Shown piece by piece: positions 36,318 to 43,208 of a stretch of DNA of 64,000 bases. The position numbers and the translations under genes are program-made. The stretch comes from Chitinophaga filiformis (GTDB lineage Bacteria; Bacteroidota; Bacteroidia; Chitinophagales; Chitinophagaceae), in contig NZ_FNBN01000003.1 in NCBI RefSeq assembly GCF_900102545.1, forward strand, positions 343,330 through 407,329, given 5' to 3'. The notes beneath the pieces are model-generated. The model was not told the origin of the DNA. It searched no databases and worked only from the letters and a program-made list of their open reading frames with translations. Within the stretch, counting starts at the first letter, position 1; each line of letters begins with the position of its first letter.

Positions 36318-38951
36318 ATGAAACTGAATTTTAGATTTCTGATCGCTTCACTCCTTTGCATAAGCCAGCTATCAGCCCAGAAAAAAGAAGTGGATACAGA
36401 TGCCATTAAAAACACAAGGAAACTTGGCACATACGGTATTTCAAACGACGGGAATTATATATGGTATACTGAACAATCAGATGCTAATGGTACTACCTTT
36501 TATGTTTGTACCAATGATGGCCGTAAAAAGGCCAGCTATGAGAACGTGAGAGGTGCAGCGTTTACATCAGACAGTAAATATCTTGCATTTGAATGGAAGG
36601 ATGATATAAATGTATTAGAACTACCTGGGATGAAGGAATACCGGTTCGTTCACGCACGCAACCCTAAAGTTGTCGGCGAGGGGAATAGGACCTATCTCTG
36701 TTTTCGCAGGGGGGATACCTTAACGTTAAGGAATTTGTCAGGGGGAGAGGAGAGGCGCTATACAGGGATCAGGGACAGCTATTTAAATAAACAGGGAACT
36801 GCGTTGGTATTGTACAAAGATAATAGCCTTATATGGGTAGATATCAAAGACACAAAAGAGAGGTTTTTTTTTACGGGGCCTGAAATAAGGAATGTGAGCT
36901 TCAATGCGACAGGTTCACATTTAATATTTTCAAGCACAAAAGGGAATAGCACGGTTATTTACGAGTATCACCCTCAGGCGTCATCAGCGACTATACTTGT
37001 TGACGATCGCTCCAAAGGAAAACAGCCGCATTTGGAAATCTTAAAGCATGATATCAGGTTTAGCGATGATGGAAACTTTGTTTTTTTCAAGTTAAGGGAA
37101 CGTACAGCTTTATTGAAGCAGGACACTAACCTGATTACAAAGGGAGTGAGCATTTGGAGCTTCCGCGATAAAAATCTGCAATCTGAGCAATCGAATAACA
37201 CCGTTGCTGACGAATATACAGCAGTAATTGCCCTTGATACGAGAGATGTTGTACAACTCGAAAATGATCATCAGACCATAAGTGGGCAGGTCAGGGGAGA
37301 ATATGTGCTCCTGAAAAATAAAACCCATGAATTTGAAACCTATTGGAACGGAGAACGGGTTCAATATTGGCTCTTGTCATTACGTACGGGTGAGCAACGG
37401 GATTTCATTCCGTCGTCTGTACAGCAGCCGGTATTAGCAGGCATTTCTCCAAAGGCACGATATATTACCTGGCGCGACGATCTGAGTAATGAAACATTTT
37501 GCTATACAATAAAAACAGGTAAGGTAAATAAAATCGCTGCTGGTATAATTGTTAATGCATCTGTAAGTACCCAGGGTCGTAGAAATTCATTTGAAGTATC
37601 CGGCTGGCTAAAAGATGATGCAGCGTTGATCGGGTATGATAGTTTTGATGTATGGCAGGTGGATCCGGAAAACAAAAGTAAGCCAGTATCTATAACCGGG
37701 AAAGCAGGGAGAAAAAACGGAATTCAATTCAGGCCTGTTGAAGTATTAGCGCAATATGAGCTTACCGGTTTAAAAGATTCAATCCTCCTGACTGGGATGG
37801 AAGTATCAACAAAATATAGTGGATTTACGAAAGTAAAGCTGTCTGCGATAAATGCCCCTGGTAAAAATTTTTTAGGACCATACCTGTATTACTTCCCTGG
37901 TATTGTCCTTGATGGATACGTGCCTCCTCCTATGAAGTCCAATAGATCTTCAGCCTTCCTTCTGCAAAGACAAAGTGATATAAGCCCCTCTAATATTTTT
38001 TTCACAAAGGACTTTCGTCATTTTATTGGTATCTCCGATATCCAATCAGAGCCTGGATATAAGGGATATGTCGCTGAACTTATACAGTGGACTAATAAAG
38101 AAGATCAGCAGAATTTCGGTGTATTATACAGGCCGGAGGATTTAGATCCTGCAGGAAGTTACCCTATTATATTTAACTATTATGAAAGCAGAAGCTTTGA
38201 GAGATATCAGTATAAAGTACCTGCATTAAGCGCTGTGAATGTAAATGTTCCATGGTACGTAAGCAGAGATTATGTCATATTTATACCGGATATGAACCGG
38301 ATGCGTGGTAAAACAGGCCAGGTTGCGCTGGAGACAATTGAAGGCGCTGCTAAATACCTGACAGGAAAGTATACGTGGATAGACAAGAGAAGGATGGGAC
38401 TGCAGGGGCATAGTCACGGGGGATATCTGACAAACTATATTACCACTCACTCTAACTTATTTGCTGCTGCTCAGTCTTCGGCGGGATATAGTGATTTTAT
38501 CAGTGGGTATGGCCTATTGGCATTTGGAGGCATCAGTATGCAGTTTATGCATGAAGTTGGGCAGAATAACTTAGGTGCAACACCCTTTCAGAATACACAG
38601 ACATATATTGATAATTCATGCATTTTCACAGTCGATAAGGTTACCACTCCGTTGTTGCTGATGCATAATCAGGGAGATGGCGTAGTTAGTTTTGAGCAAT
38701 CCATTGAGCTGTTTACGGCATTGCGTCGTGTAAGTAAACCGGTGTGGTTATTGGAATATGATAATGAAGATCATGTGCTGTCAGATCCTGATCATATTCT
38801 GGATTTTTGTACCAGACAGCAACAGTTCTTTGATCATTATCTGAGAGGTAAGCCGGCTCCTAAATGGATGACAAGTGGTCTGCCTGCAGTTTATAAGGGA
38901 ATATATTCTGGTCTGGAAATAGATAGTTCTAAAAAAGCGGTTGGTCAGTAA
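36318..38951 (+). CDS. Prolyl-oligopeptidase family (S9) serine peptidase
   Basis: 877 residues from ATG 36318, which gives a proper signal peptide (MKLNFRFLIASLLCISQLSA); a longer frame to 36216 lacks one. The N-terminal two-thirds is propeller-like. The C-terminal alpha/beta-hydrolase domain carries the nucleophile S699 in GHSHGG, D787 (NQGDGVV) and H819 (NEDHVL), a complete S9 triad. It is secreted, presumably periplasmic. It lies 170 bp after FecR on the same strand and may be part of the sigma-controlled regulon. It would cleave peptides brought in by the SusC/SusD pair, or act independently. A peptidase together with a GH2 enzyme hints at a glycopeptide or glycoprotein substrate, which is only an inference. 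Confidence 0.87.
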   Translation: MKLNFRFLIASLLCISQLSAQKKEVDTDAIKNTRKLGTYGISNDGNYIWYTEQSDANGTTFYVCTNDGRKKASYENVRGAAFTSDSKYLAFEWKDDINVLELPGMKEYRFVHARNPKVVGEGNRTYLCFRRGDTLTLRNLSGGEERRYTGIRDSYLNKQGTALVLYKDNSLIWVDIKDTKERFFFTGPEIRNVSFNATGSHLIFSSTKGNSTVIYEYHPQASSATILVDDRSKGKQPHLEILKHDIRFSDDGNFVFFKLRERTALLKQDTNLITKGVSIWSFRDKNLQSEQSNNTVADEYTAVIALDTRDVVQLENDHQTISGQVRGEYVLLKNKTHEFETYWNGERVQYWLLSLRTGEQRDFIPSSVQQPVLAGISPKARYITWRDDLSNETFCYTIKTGKVNKIAAGIIVNASVSTQGRRNSFEVSGWLKDDAALIGYDSFDVWQVDPENKSKPVSITGKAGRKNGIQFRPVEVLAQYELTGLKDSILLTGMEVSTKYSGFTKVKLSAINAPGKNFLGPYLYYFPGIVLDGYVPPPMKSNRSSAFLLQRQSDISPSNIFFTKDFRHFIGISDIQSEPGYKGYVAELIQWTNKEDQQNFGVLYRPEDLDPAGSYPIIFNYYESRSFERYQYKVPALSAVNVNVPWYVSRDYVIFIPDMNRMRGKTGQVALETIEGAAKYLTGKYTWIDKRRMGLQGHSHGGYLTNYITTHSNLFAAAQSSAGYSDFISGYGLLAFGGISMQFMHEVGQNNLGATPFQNTQTYIDNSCIFTVDKVTTPLLLMHNQGDGVVSFEQSIELFTALRRVSKPVWLLEYDNEDHVLSDPDHILDFCTRQQQFFDHYLRGKPAPKWMTSGLPAVYKGIYSGLEIDSSKKAVGQ

Positions 38952-39008
38952 AGATTGAATCGTATACTCTTCTCTTTATAGAATTCTGAGCATATGTTAT
39001 ATAAAGAT

Positions 39009-39046
39009 AGAGTTTCAGATGGGTGATCCCATCCGAAACTCTAAAA
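39009..39046. terminator. Bidirectional terminator
   Basis: AGAGTTTCAGATGGG and CCCATCCGAAACTCT form a 15-bp stem with one A/C mismatch and loop TGAT. It lies between the S9 peptidase gene and the convergent small exported protein gene. Confidence 0.8.
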
Positions 39047-39058
39047 TTGTAACATCAA

Positions 39059-39409
39059 TTAGTTAACTGCGGTTGTGTGGGTAGCTGGAACCTGCACACC
39101 AGTCCATGCTGGGAATGTAATGGTAGCTGTACCATTAACTTGAGTTAATGTAATTGATGCAGTTGTTGTTGTGCCAGTAGTGCTATATACGGTAGTAAGC
39201 GGATTAACAGTTGCGTCTGTTATGAACCTGGCAGGGGTGATAGGTAAATAAACAGAAGCGGCTGCAGCGTATACAGTGCCAAAGGTTGTGTATTCTGTTG
39301 TGTAAGTGAACGCTCTCAGACCATTGAATTTAGCAGCATTGAAAGCGAATGCACCACCAACTACGGCTAGAATAGCCACTGCGGAAAGAATAATACGAGC
39401 TTTTTTCAT
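39059..39409 (-). CDS. Small exported protein (DUF6520-like, tentative)
   Basis: 116 residues from ATG 39409 (MKKARIILSAVAILAVVGGA, a typical signal peptide); the in-frame extension to 39454 is not needed. The mature part is rich in Thr, Ala and Val with a cluster of Thr repeats (TTGTTTTASITLTQ), and has no Cys after the first few residues. It resembles the small exported DUF6520-type proteins found in many copies in Bacteroidota, but I cannot confirm this. The function is unknown. It is single, convergent to the S9 peptidase gene. Confidence 0.7.
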   Translation of the reverse strand: MKKARIILSAVAILAVVGGAFAFNAAKFNGLRAFTYTTEYTTFGTVYAAAASVYLPITPARFITDATVNPLTTVYSTTGTTTTASITLTQVNGTATITFPAWTGVQVPATHTTAVN

Positions 39410-39977
39410 AAAACAAATGCCTTTATAAATCAAAAGACTAAACTTAGAAAACATAAATATTGCCTACTCTTTTCGATGGTTTTCGGCTACCCCATCTTGG
39501 AGATTTCCCGGCGAGCTTGCAATCATGCCAGGCAATTGCTGATCAGCAAAAAGTTTGAAGAGTACAGCGCTAAAGCCTGATAAAGGCAACGCACATACTA
39601 CCCTTAGACGGTATGGAGATGTAAGAATTGGAAAATGTTATGTCAGCGCAAATTGTTATTGTTGAGGTCAACAACAACAGCAGCTATAACGAGAGTAGCA
39701 ACAACAGAGACAAGGATTGATCAGAATATTGAACTTCGGGTTCATAAAAATTTATTTGGGTTAATTCAAACGGATTATGGTGGGTTCCGTTGGTATCATT
39801 GTTTACACAAATCTACTTCTATGTACTGTCTTTTTACTTAGGAGATGAAATAAAACTTTGGAGAAAGCGTATTTTATGCGTCCCTCAACCGCATGAGAAA
39901 AAATCCACCTATGTTGCCACTTTTGAATTGCGTAAAACCCGCAATTCTAATTTCCATAGTTTTAAAATAAAAAAATT
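39410..39977. other. 568-bp stretch without a convincing gene; hairpin near its end
   Basis: AT-rich, with stops in all frames except one short low-quality frame (39635-39841) that I do not believe. A perfect 8-bp stem (GAATTGCG at 39925-39932 with CGCAATTC at 39940-39947) lies 30 bp before the next ATG and could be a 5'-leader structure. No other signal is seen. Confidence 0.5.
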
Positions 39978-40268
39978 ATGGCAAGAACAAGAAATCCATT
40001 ATTAACCGGCGTAAAGCTCGGTCACGGTGAAATAGATCCGGGCTTTATACTGAAAACCCGTAAGGGGAAGGTATTTATCAGTAAATACCCCGACATGAGC
40101 AATGTCATTCCTTCGAAGTTGCAGTTGAAATCCAACAGTAAGTTTACAGCTGCAATAGCGTATGCAAGAGGCATTATCAATGATCCTGTAAAGAAAGGTG
40201 CTTATAAAGTCAGGCCTGGAATGAGTGTATATCATTCGGCTGTTAAAGACTATCTGGATAGTCATTAG
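39978..40268 (+). CDS. Small basic protein, apparently related to the protein at 41836
   Basis: 96 residues starting MARTRNPLLTGVKLGHGEID, with no signal peptide or TM. I know no family for it with certainty. By eye, its pattern GFILKTRKGKVFISKYP...KLQLKSNSKFTAAIAYARGIINDPVKKGAY runs parallel to the first 90 residues of the 41836 product. The clearest match is YA..(I)..DP..K..Y followed by an Ala/Asp helix. Both have a beta-hairpin-like basic start and then helices. This recalls the small DUF6266-type proteins of Bacteroidota, but that link is a guess. It ends in a strong terminator shared with the opposite gene. Confidence 0.75.
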   Translation: MARTRNPLLTGVKLGHGEIDPGFILKTRKGKVFISKYPDMSNVIPSKLQLKSNSKFTAAIAYARGIINDPVKKGAYKVRPGMSVYHSAVKDYLDSH

Positions 40269-40311
40269 AGATATTCAGGATGAGCCAGCAGTTACACTGA
40301 TAACTTATAAG

Positions 40312-40350
40312 AAGAAAGCCGCTTCATTTTCGAAGCGGCTTTCTTTTTTA
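40312..40350. terminator. Strong bidirectional terminator
   Basis: AAGAAAGCCGCTTC (40312-40325) and GAAGCGGCTTTCTT (40332-40345) form a perfect 14-bp stem with loop ATTTTC, then a T run. The minus-strand gene stop codon (40348) lies in that T run. Confidence 0.92.
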
Positions 40351-40656
40351 CTCCCACCCAATTTCAAAATAGACTCTATTACTATCCCAGAGTTCATTAA
40401 AGATGAACTTTTTTCTCATCCACTGTTTCTTGTTTTTAGAGACGAGCTTCCAATTAGGTGGATTGTGAAACCGCCTGGCATCGGGCCCGAGGGTTTTGTC
40501 ATCGTAGTAATAGTAATGTTTCCAACGGATATCCGAGCAGCTGCTCCAGAATGTGCCGTGATAAGGACAAATCCAACAGCGACCGTATATACGCTTATGA
40601 GCGCATTTGTAGGTTTTGTTATCAGTTGTCTCTTTCAGTAGCTTTTTGTTCTTCAC
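40348..40656 (-). CDS. Small Cys/Trp/Tyr-rich hypothetical protein
   Basis: 102 residues from a GTG at 40656; there is no ATG in frame before residue 79, and a stop lies 27 bp upstream of the GTG. It contains KCAHKRIYGRCWICPYHGTF and a further Cys, a possible C-x9-C-x2-C metal site, then many Trp/Tyr/Lys residues. No family is recognised. The composition and the exact fit of its 3' end to the shared terminator support a real gene. The frame on the opposite strand (40225-40641) looks like its shadow. A hairpin (CTTGTAA.CAC, 40656-40680) overlaps the start. Confidence 0.6.
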   Translation of the reverse strand: MKNKKLLKETTDNKTYKCAHKRIYGRCWICPYHGTFWSSCSDIRWKHYYYYDDKTLGPDARRFHNPPNWKLVSKNKKQWMRKKFIFNELWDSNRVYFEIGWE

Positions 40657-41149
40657 TTGTAAACACTTTGGTGTTACAAGGCATCAAATTCTTTTTTCAT
40701 ATTTACAAATGTAAGATATATATAATGCCATTGAAATTTTTCTCTCTGCCGTAAATGGTATTCGGTTTCCCGTTGTACCTGCACATTTGGTCATTTCTGC
40801 TAAGGATATAGAATAAAATTGTCTGGAGTAATACGAGATCTAACATTGAGGCTCGTATGAGATATAGTAGAGATTCGCTTATCCTCCCTTAATCCTCCCT
40901 TTTAAAGGGAAGATTAAGGGAGGATAAGCGAATCTCTACTATATCTCATACGAATTTCAACCCAATTATAACGTCAAATTTTTAAAAATTCAGGTCTCAT
41001 TTTGATCTCTAAATAATTATTTTTCATTAAATTACATGGATATTTTTAATTCTGGTCCGGTACTTAACCATAATCTTTTTTAGTATTAAAAGTTTCAACT
41101 ATGAACACCATTTCAATGAATCTTGCTTCAGGTAATTCCCACCCCAGTA
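40657..41149. other. 493-bp intergenic stretch containing a 101-bp palindrome
   Basis: AT-rich and without a convincing gene. It contains a hairpin at the start of the Cys-rich gene, the long palindrome at 40853-40953, and the probable promoter of the LytTR gene at its right end. Confidence 0.6.
40853..40953. repeat. 101-bp near-perfect palindrome (50-bp arms)
   Basis: The two 50-bp arms are exact reverse complements around the central T at 40903, except for one C/A mismatch (40895 against 40911). The left arm begins TCGTATGAGATATAGTAGAG, and its inner part has a direct repeat of CCTCCCTT. The transcript would fold into a very long hairpin with essentially no loop. No coding frame, T-tract or target-site duplication is visible. 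Confidence 0.95.
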
Positions 41150-41713
41150 ATGCCATTACTGGTCAGTCTAATCCTATACCATTACCATTCCGACTACGAC
41201 TATCCCTACTACTATATTCCCTACGCAGCTTCCACAGCGCTCTTTCCCCCCGTTTTAGACACCAATTGTTCACGATTCCCAATTTTAATGAAAGAAGGTA
41301 TTCTGATCCTTACAAAAAACGCTATTTATGAACTGGTCTTTCATGAGCAGATCATCTATATTACTGTACAAGACCACTATCTCCTTTTAAAGCTTACAGA
41401 CGGCCGTTCCCTACCCGCCAGATATAGTCTGAAGCAACTTGAGCAACAACTTCCCCCCAATATTTTCTTCCGTACTCATAGAAGTTATATTATTTCCATC
41501 AGACACATTAAAGGTGTAGGATTGGACAGTATTATCATGAAAGGGGGAGAGGAGATCCCACTTGGTAAAAATATACGAACCTCTTTTTTGTCGCTTTTTA
41601 CAGTGCTCGGAGGTACAGAAAGTGACGGTGCTTACGTCGCAAATTCGACAGCTTGCGTTGCGAATTCGACAGCTCACGTACTTTCTTCAAAACCGCCTCA
41701 AAATCCTTCCTAA
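41150..41713 (+). CDS. LytTR-type DNA-binding regulator (standalone)
   Basis: 187 residues from ATG 41150. Alternatives are TTG 41123 or ATG 41288 (141 residues). The clear part is a LytTR domain at about 65-155 of this product: QIIYITVQDHYLLLKLTDG, then LEQQLPPNIFFRTHRSYIIS and GKNIRTSFLSLF. There is no receiver domain; the N-terminal 50 residues are Tyr/His/Pro-rich and unusual. An ATG at 41101 opens another frame that stops at 41331, so an N-terminal frameshift is possible. The C-terminus repeats VANSTA twice over a DNA direct repeat (41638-41680). It probably regulates nearby genes such as the one 122 bp downstream. Confidence 0.75.
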   Translation: MPLLVSLILYHYHSDYDYPYYYIPYAASTALFPPVLDTNCSRFPILMKEGILILTKNAIYELVFHEQIIYITVQDHYLLLKLTDGRSLPARYSLKQLEQQLPPNIFFRTHRSYIISIRHIKGVGLDSIIMKGGEEIPLGKNIRTSFLSLFTVLGGTESDGAYVANSTACVANSTAHVLSSKPPQNPS

Positions 41714-41835
41714 CATTGTGTCATCAATCACAGCCAAAGGGGCTGCACCTGTAACAGGAGAGAGGTGCCTCCTGCTATACCCGGCGGTAGTGATTGTAGT
41801 AAAACTTGATTTTTTATCTTAAAAACTTAAAGAAT

Positions 41836-42393
41836 ATGGCACACATAAAACAAAATAAAATGATGGAAGGAACGTCCGGTACTATTGGAAATGTAACCTT
41901 CAGCGTAAAAAAGAATAAAACAATTTCTGGCCCCAGGCGCGGTCCTAGCAAGAAGCCGCCGACTGAAGAGCAGTTGGCAGTACAGCTGAATTTCGAACGT
42001 TGTTCGGCATACGCTCAGAAAGCAATCTCTGATCCAGCAACGAAGCTGTTGTATGAGAAAGCTACGACGGGAGGTCAAACAGCTTTTAATGCAGCCTTCA
42101 GGGATGCAGCCAGACCGCCACGGATATTGGAAATTGAAACGAAACAATATAAGGGCCAGGTAGGTGATGTGATCGTAACCCTGGTGAAAGATGTCGTCCG
42201 CGTCGAATCCGTAAAAGTAACAATCCTGTCTGCGGCAGGAGCGGAGCTGGAGCAAGGAGACGCCGTTCCGGATATCGGCAACTACTGGAAGTATGTAGCT
42301 ACAGCAGCGAATGCCTCATTATTGGGGACGCGTATCCAGATTACTGCCACCGATCTGCCGGGTAATGTTACCGAAGCAGAGGAAGTGATCTAA
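41836..42393 (+). CDS. Small basic protein with beta-sandwich-like C-terminus, apparent relative of the 39978 product
   Basis: 185 residues from ATG 41836, which follows an A-rich leader; the longer frame from TTG 41806 is unlikely. The first 90 residues (GTIGNVTFSVKKNKTIS, then PTEEQLAVQLNFERCSAYAQ and a DPATKLLYEKA helix) parallel the 39978 product. The last 85 residues (QVGDVIVTLVKDVVRVESVK to the end) look like an Ig-like or invasin-like beta domain. There is no signal peptide. The function is unknown. It lies downstream of the LytTR gene and is closed by a terminator. Confidence 0.78.
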   Translation: MAHIKQNKMMEGTSGTIGNVTFSVKKNKTISGPRRGPSKKPPTEEQLAVQLNFERCSAYAQKAISDPATKLLYEKATTGGQTAFNAAFRDAARPPRILEIETKQYKGQVGDVIVTLVKDVVRVESVKVTILSAAGAELEQGDAVPDIGNYWKYVATAANASLLGTRIQITATDLPGNVTEAEEVI

Positions 42394-42406
42394 CGCCCAT
42401 TTAAAC

Positions 42407-42441
42407 AAGAAGCGTCCGGCCTCAAAACCGGGACGCTTCTT
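42407..42441 (+). terminator. Terminator after the 41836 gene
   Basis: AAGAAGCGTCCGG pairs with CCGGGACGCTTCTT with a one-base bulge and an 8-bp loop. Confidence 0.75.
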
Positions 42442-42539
42442 ATTCTCACAAAGAAGGTAAAGAACATACAAATAGTCATTTCTGTTCTATTTTCCGCAGC
42501 CGGATTAAAATAGCATTGCAGTTTAATCGACTATTTATA

Positions 42540-43034
42540 ATGCGAACTATCATCACTATCGTACTGCTCTTTATTTTTTCATTACAACTGACCGCACAAA
42601 CAACCTATCCCCGTATCACCGGTTACGTAGGTATATTACATCCTATTGTACATTTTGGTGACGGAGGTGCACAGTGGAACTTCAACGGAGCCTATGTCGG
42701 CGGATTCCCCACAGGTATCAACATCTGGAAAAGCCAGCGGATCGGTTTCTCCTTTGAGTTCGTTCCCTTTATCCGCGCTGCGAATGGTACCAGTAAGATG
42801 AATAACTTTCTCTTCCATCCCGGTGTGCTTGTTGCCTTAGGTCATGGATTCACATTTGCCGGCCGCGCTGCATTTGAAACATCAGGCAGATATGGACTAA
42901 CTCCCGTACTGAATAAAGTGATCAAAAAGAATAAAGACTGTAGCTATTTCGTTGCAATACCCGTACCTGCCCGTTTCGGCAACGATCATCCTGCTACAAT
43001 AGGCATAGGTTTCCAATTCGGGATCGCATTTTAA
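42540..43034 (+). CDS. Small outer-membrane-type protein of unknown function
   Basis: 164 residues from ATG 42540, with a signal peptide (MRTIITIVLLFIFSLQLTAQ). The remainder alternates hydrophobic and polar residues as strands (GYVGILHPIVHFGDG, IGFSFEFVPFIRA, ATIGIGFQFGIAF) and ends in aromatic Phe, the common last residue of outer-membrane barrels. At this length it could be a small 8-stranded barrel. No family was recognised. It stands alone between a terminator and the next promoter. Confidence 0.75.
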   Translation: MRTIITIVLLFIFSLQLTAQTTYPRITGYVGILHPIVHFGDGGAQWNFNGAYVGGFPTGINIWKSQRIGFSFEFVPFIRAANGTSKMNNFLFHPGVLVALGHGFTFAGRAAFETSGRYGLTPVLNKVIKKNKDCSYFVAIPVPARFGNDHPATIGIGFQFGIAF

Positions 43035-43074
43035 ACTCATTAAAAAAACAGTAACAAATAATTCTACCTTTTAT

Positions 43075-43104
43075 TTTGATAAAAGATTTTTTAAACTAAT
43101 TTTG
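43075..43104 (+). promoter_or_regulatory. Bacteroidota-type promoter for the SusC-SusD-cyanophycinase operon
   Basis: TTTG (43075-43078), then 18 bp, then TAATTTTG (43097-43104) match the -33 TTTG / -7 TAnnTTTG consensus with acceptable spacing. The start of transcription would be near 43111. Confidence 0.7.
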
Positions 43105-43122
43105 TCTACACAATTAGTAGAC
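43104..43122. promoter_or_regulatory. Inverted repeat overlapping the predicted transcription start
   Basis: GTCTAC-ACAATTA-GTAGAC has 6-bp perfect arms and a 7-bp spacer, directly at the end of the -7 box. The position suits a repressor operator. Confidence 0.5.
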
Positions 43123-43208
43123 TAAAGCCCGTTTGTATCCCACCAACACAAAACGGCTATTACCTATCAATACTTTAGCACCTTCCATTCCGCCGGCAAC
43201 TGCTGCCG

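Noticed and set aside
39635..39841. 68-codon frame between the small exported protein and the 39978 gene
   Set aside because: It has low-complexity Thr/Ala content, no family and no supporting signals. It is probably chance in AT-rich DNA.
40225..40641. 138-codon plus-strand frame opposite the Cys-rich small protein
   Set aside because: It would run through the strong terminator at 40312-40350. The minus-strand frame ends exactly at that terminator and looks more like protein.
40853..40953. The long palindrome as an ordinary rho-independent terminator
   Set aside because: The stem is 50 bp with no loop and no T-tract, and neither neighbouring gene ends there: the flanking genes diverge from it.
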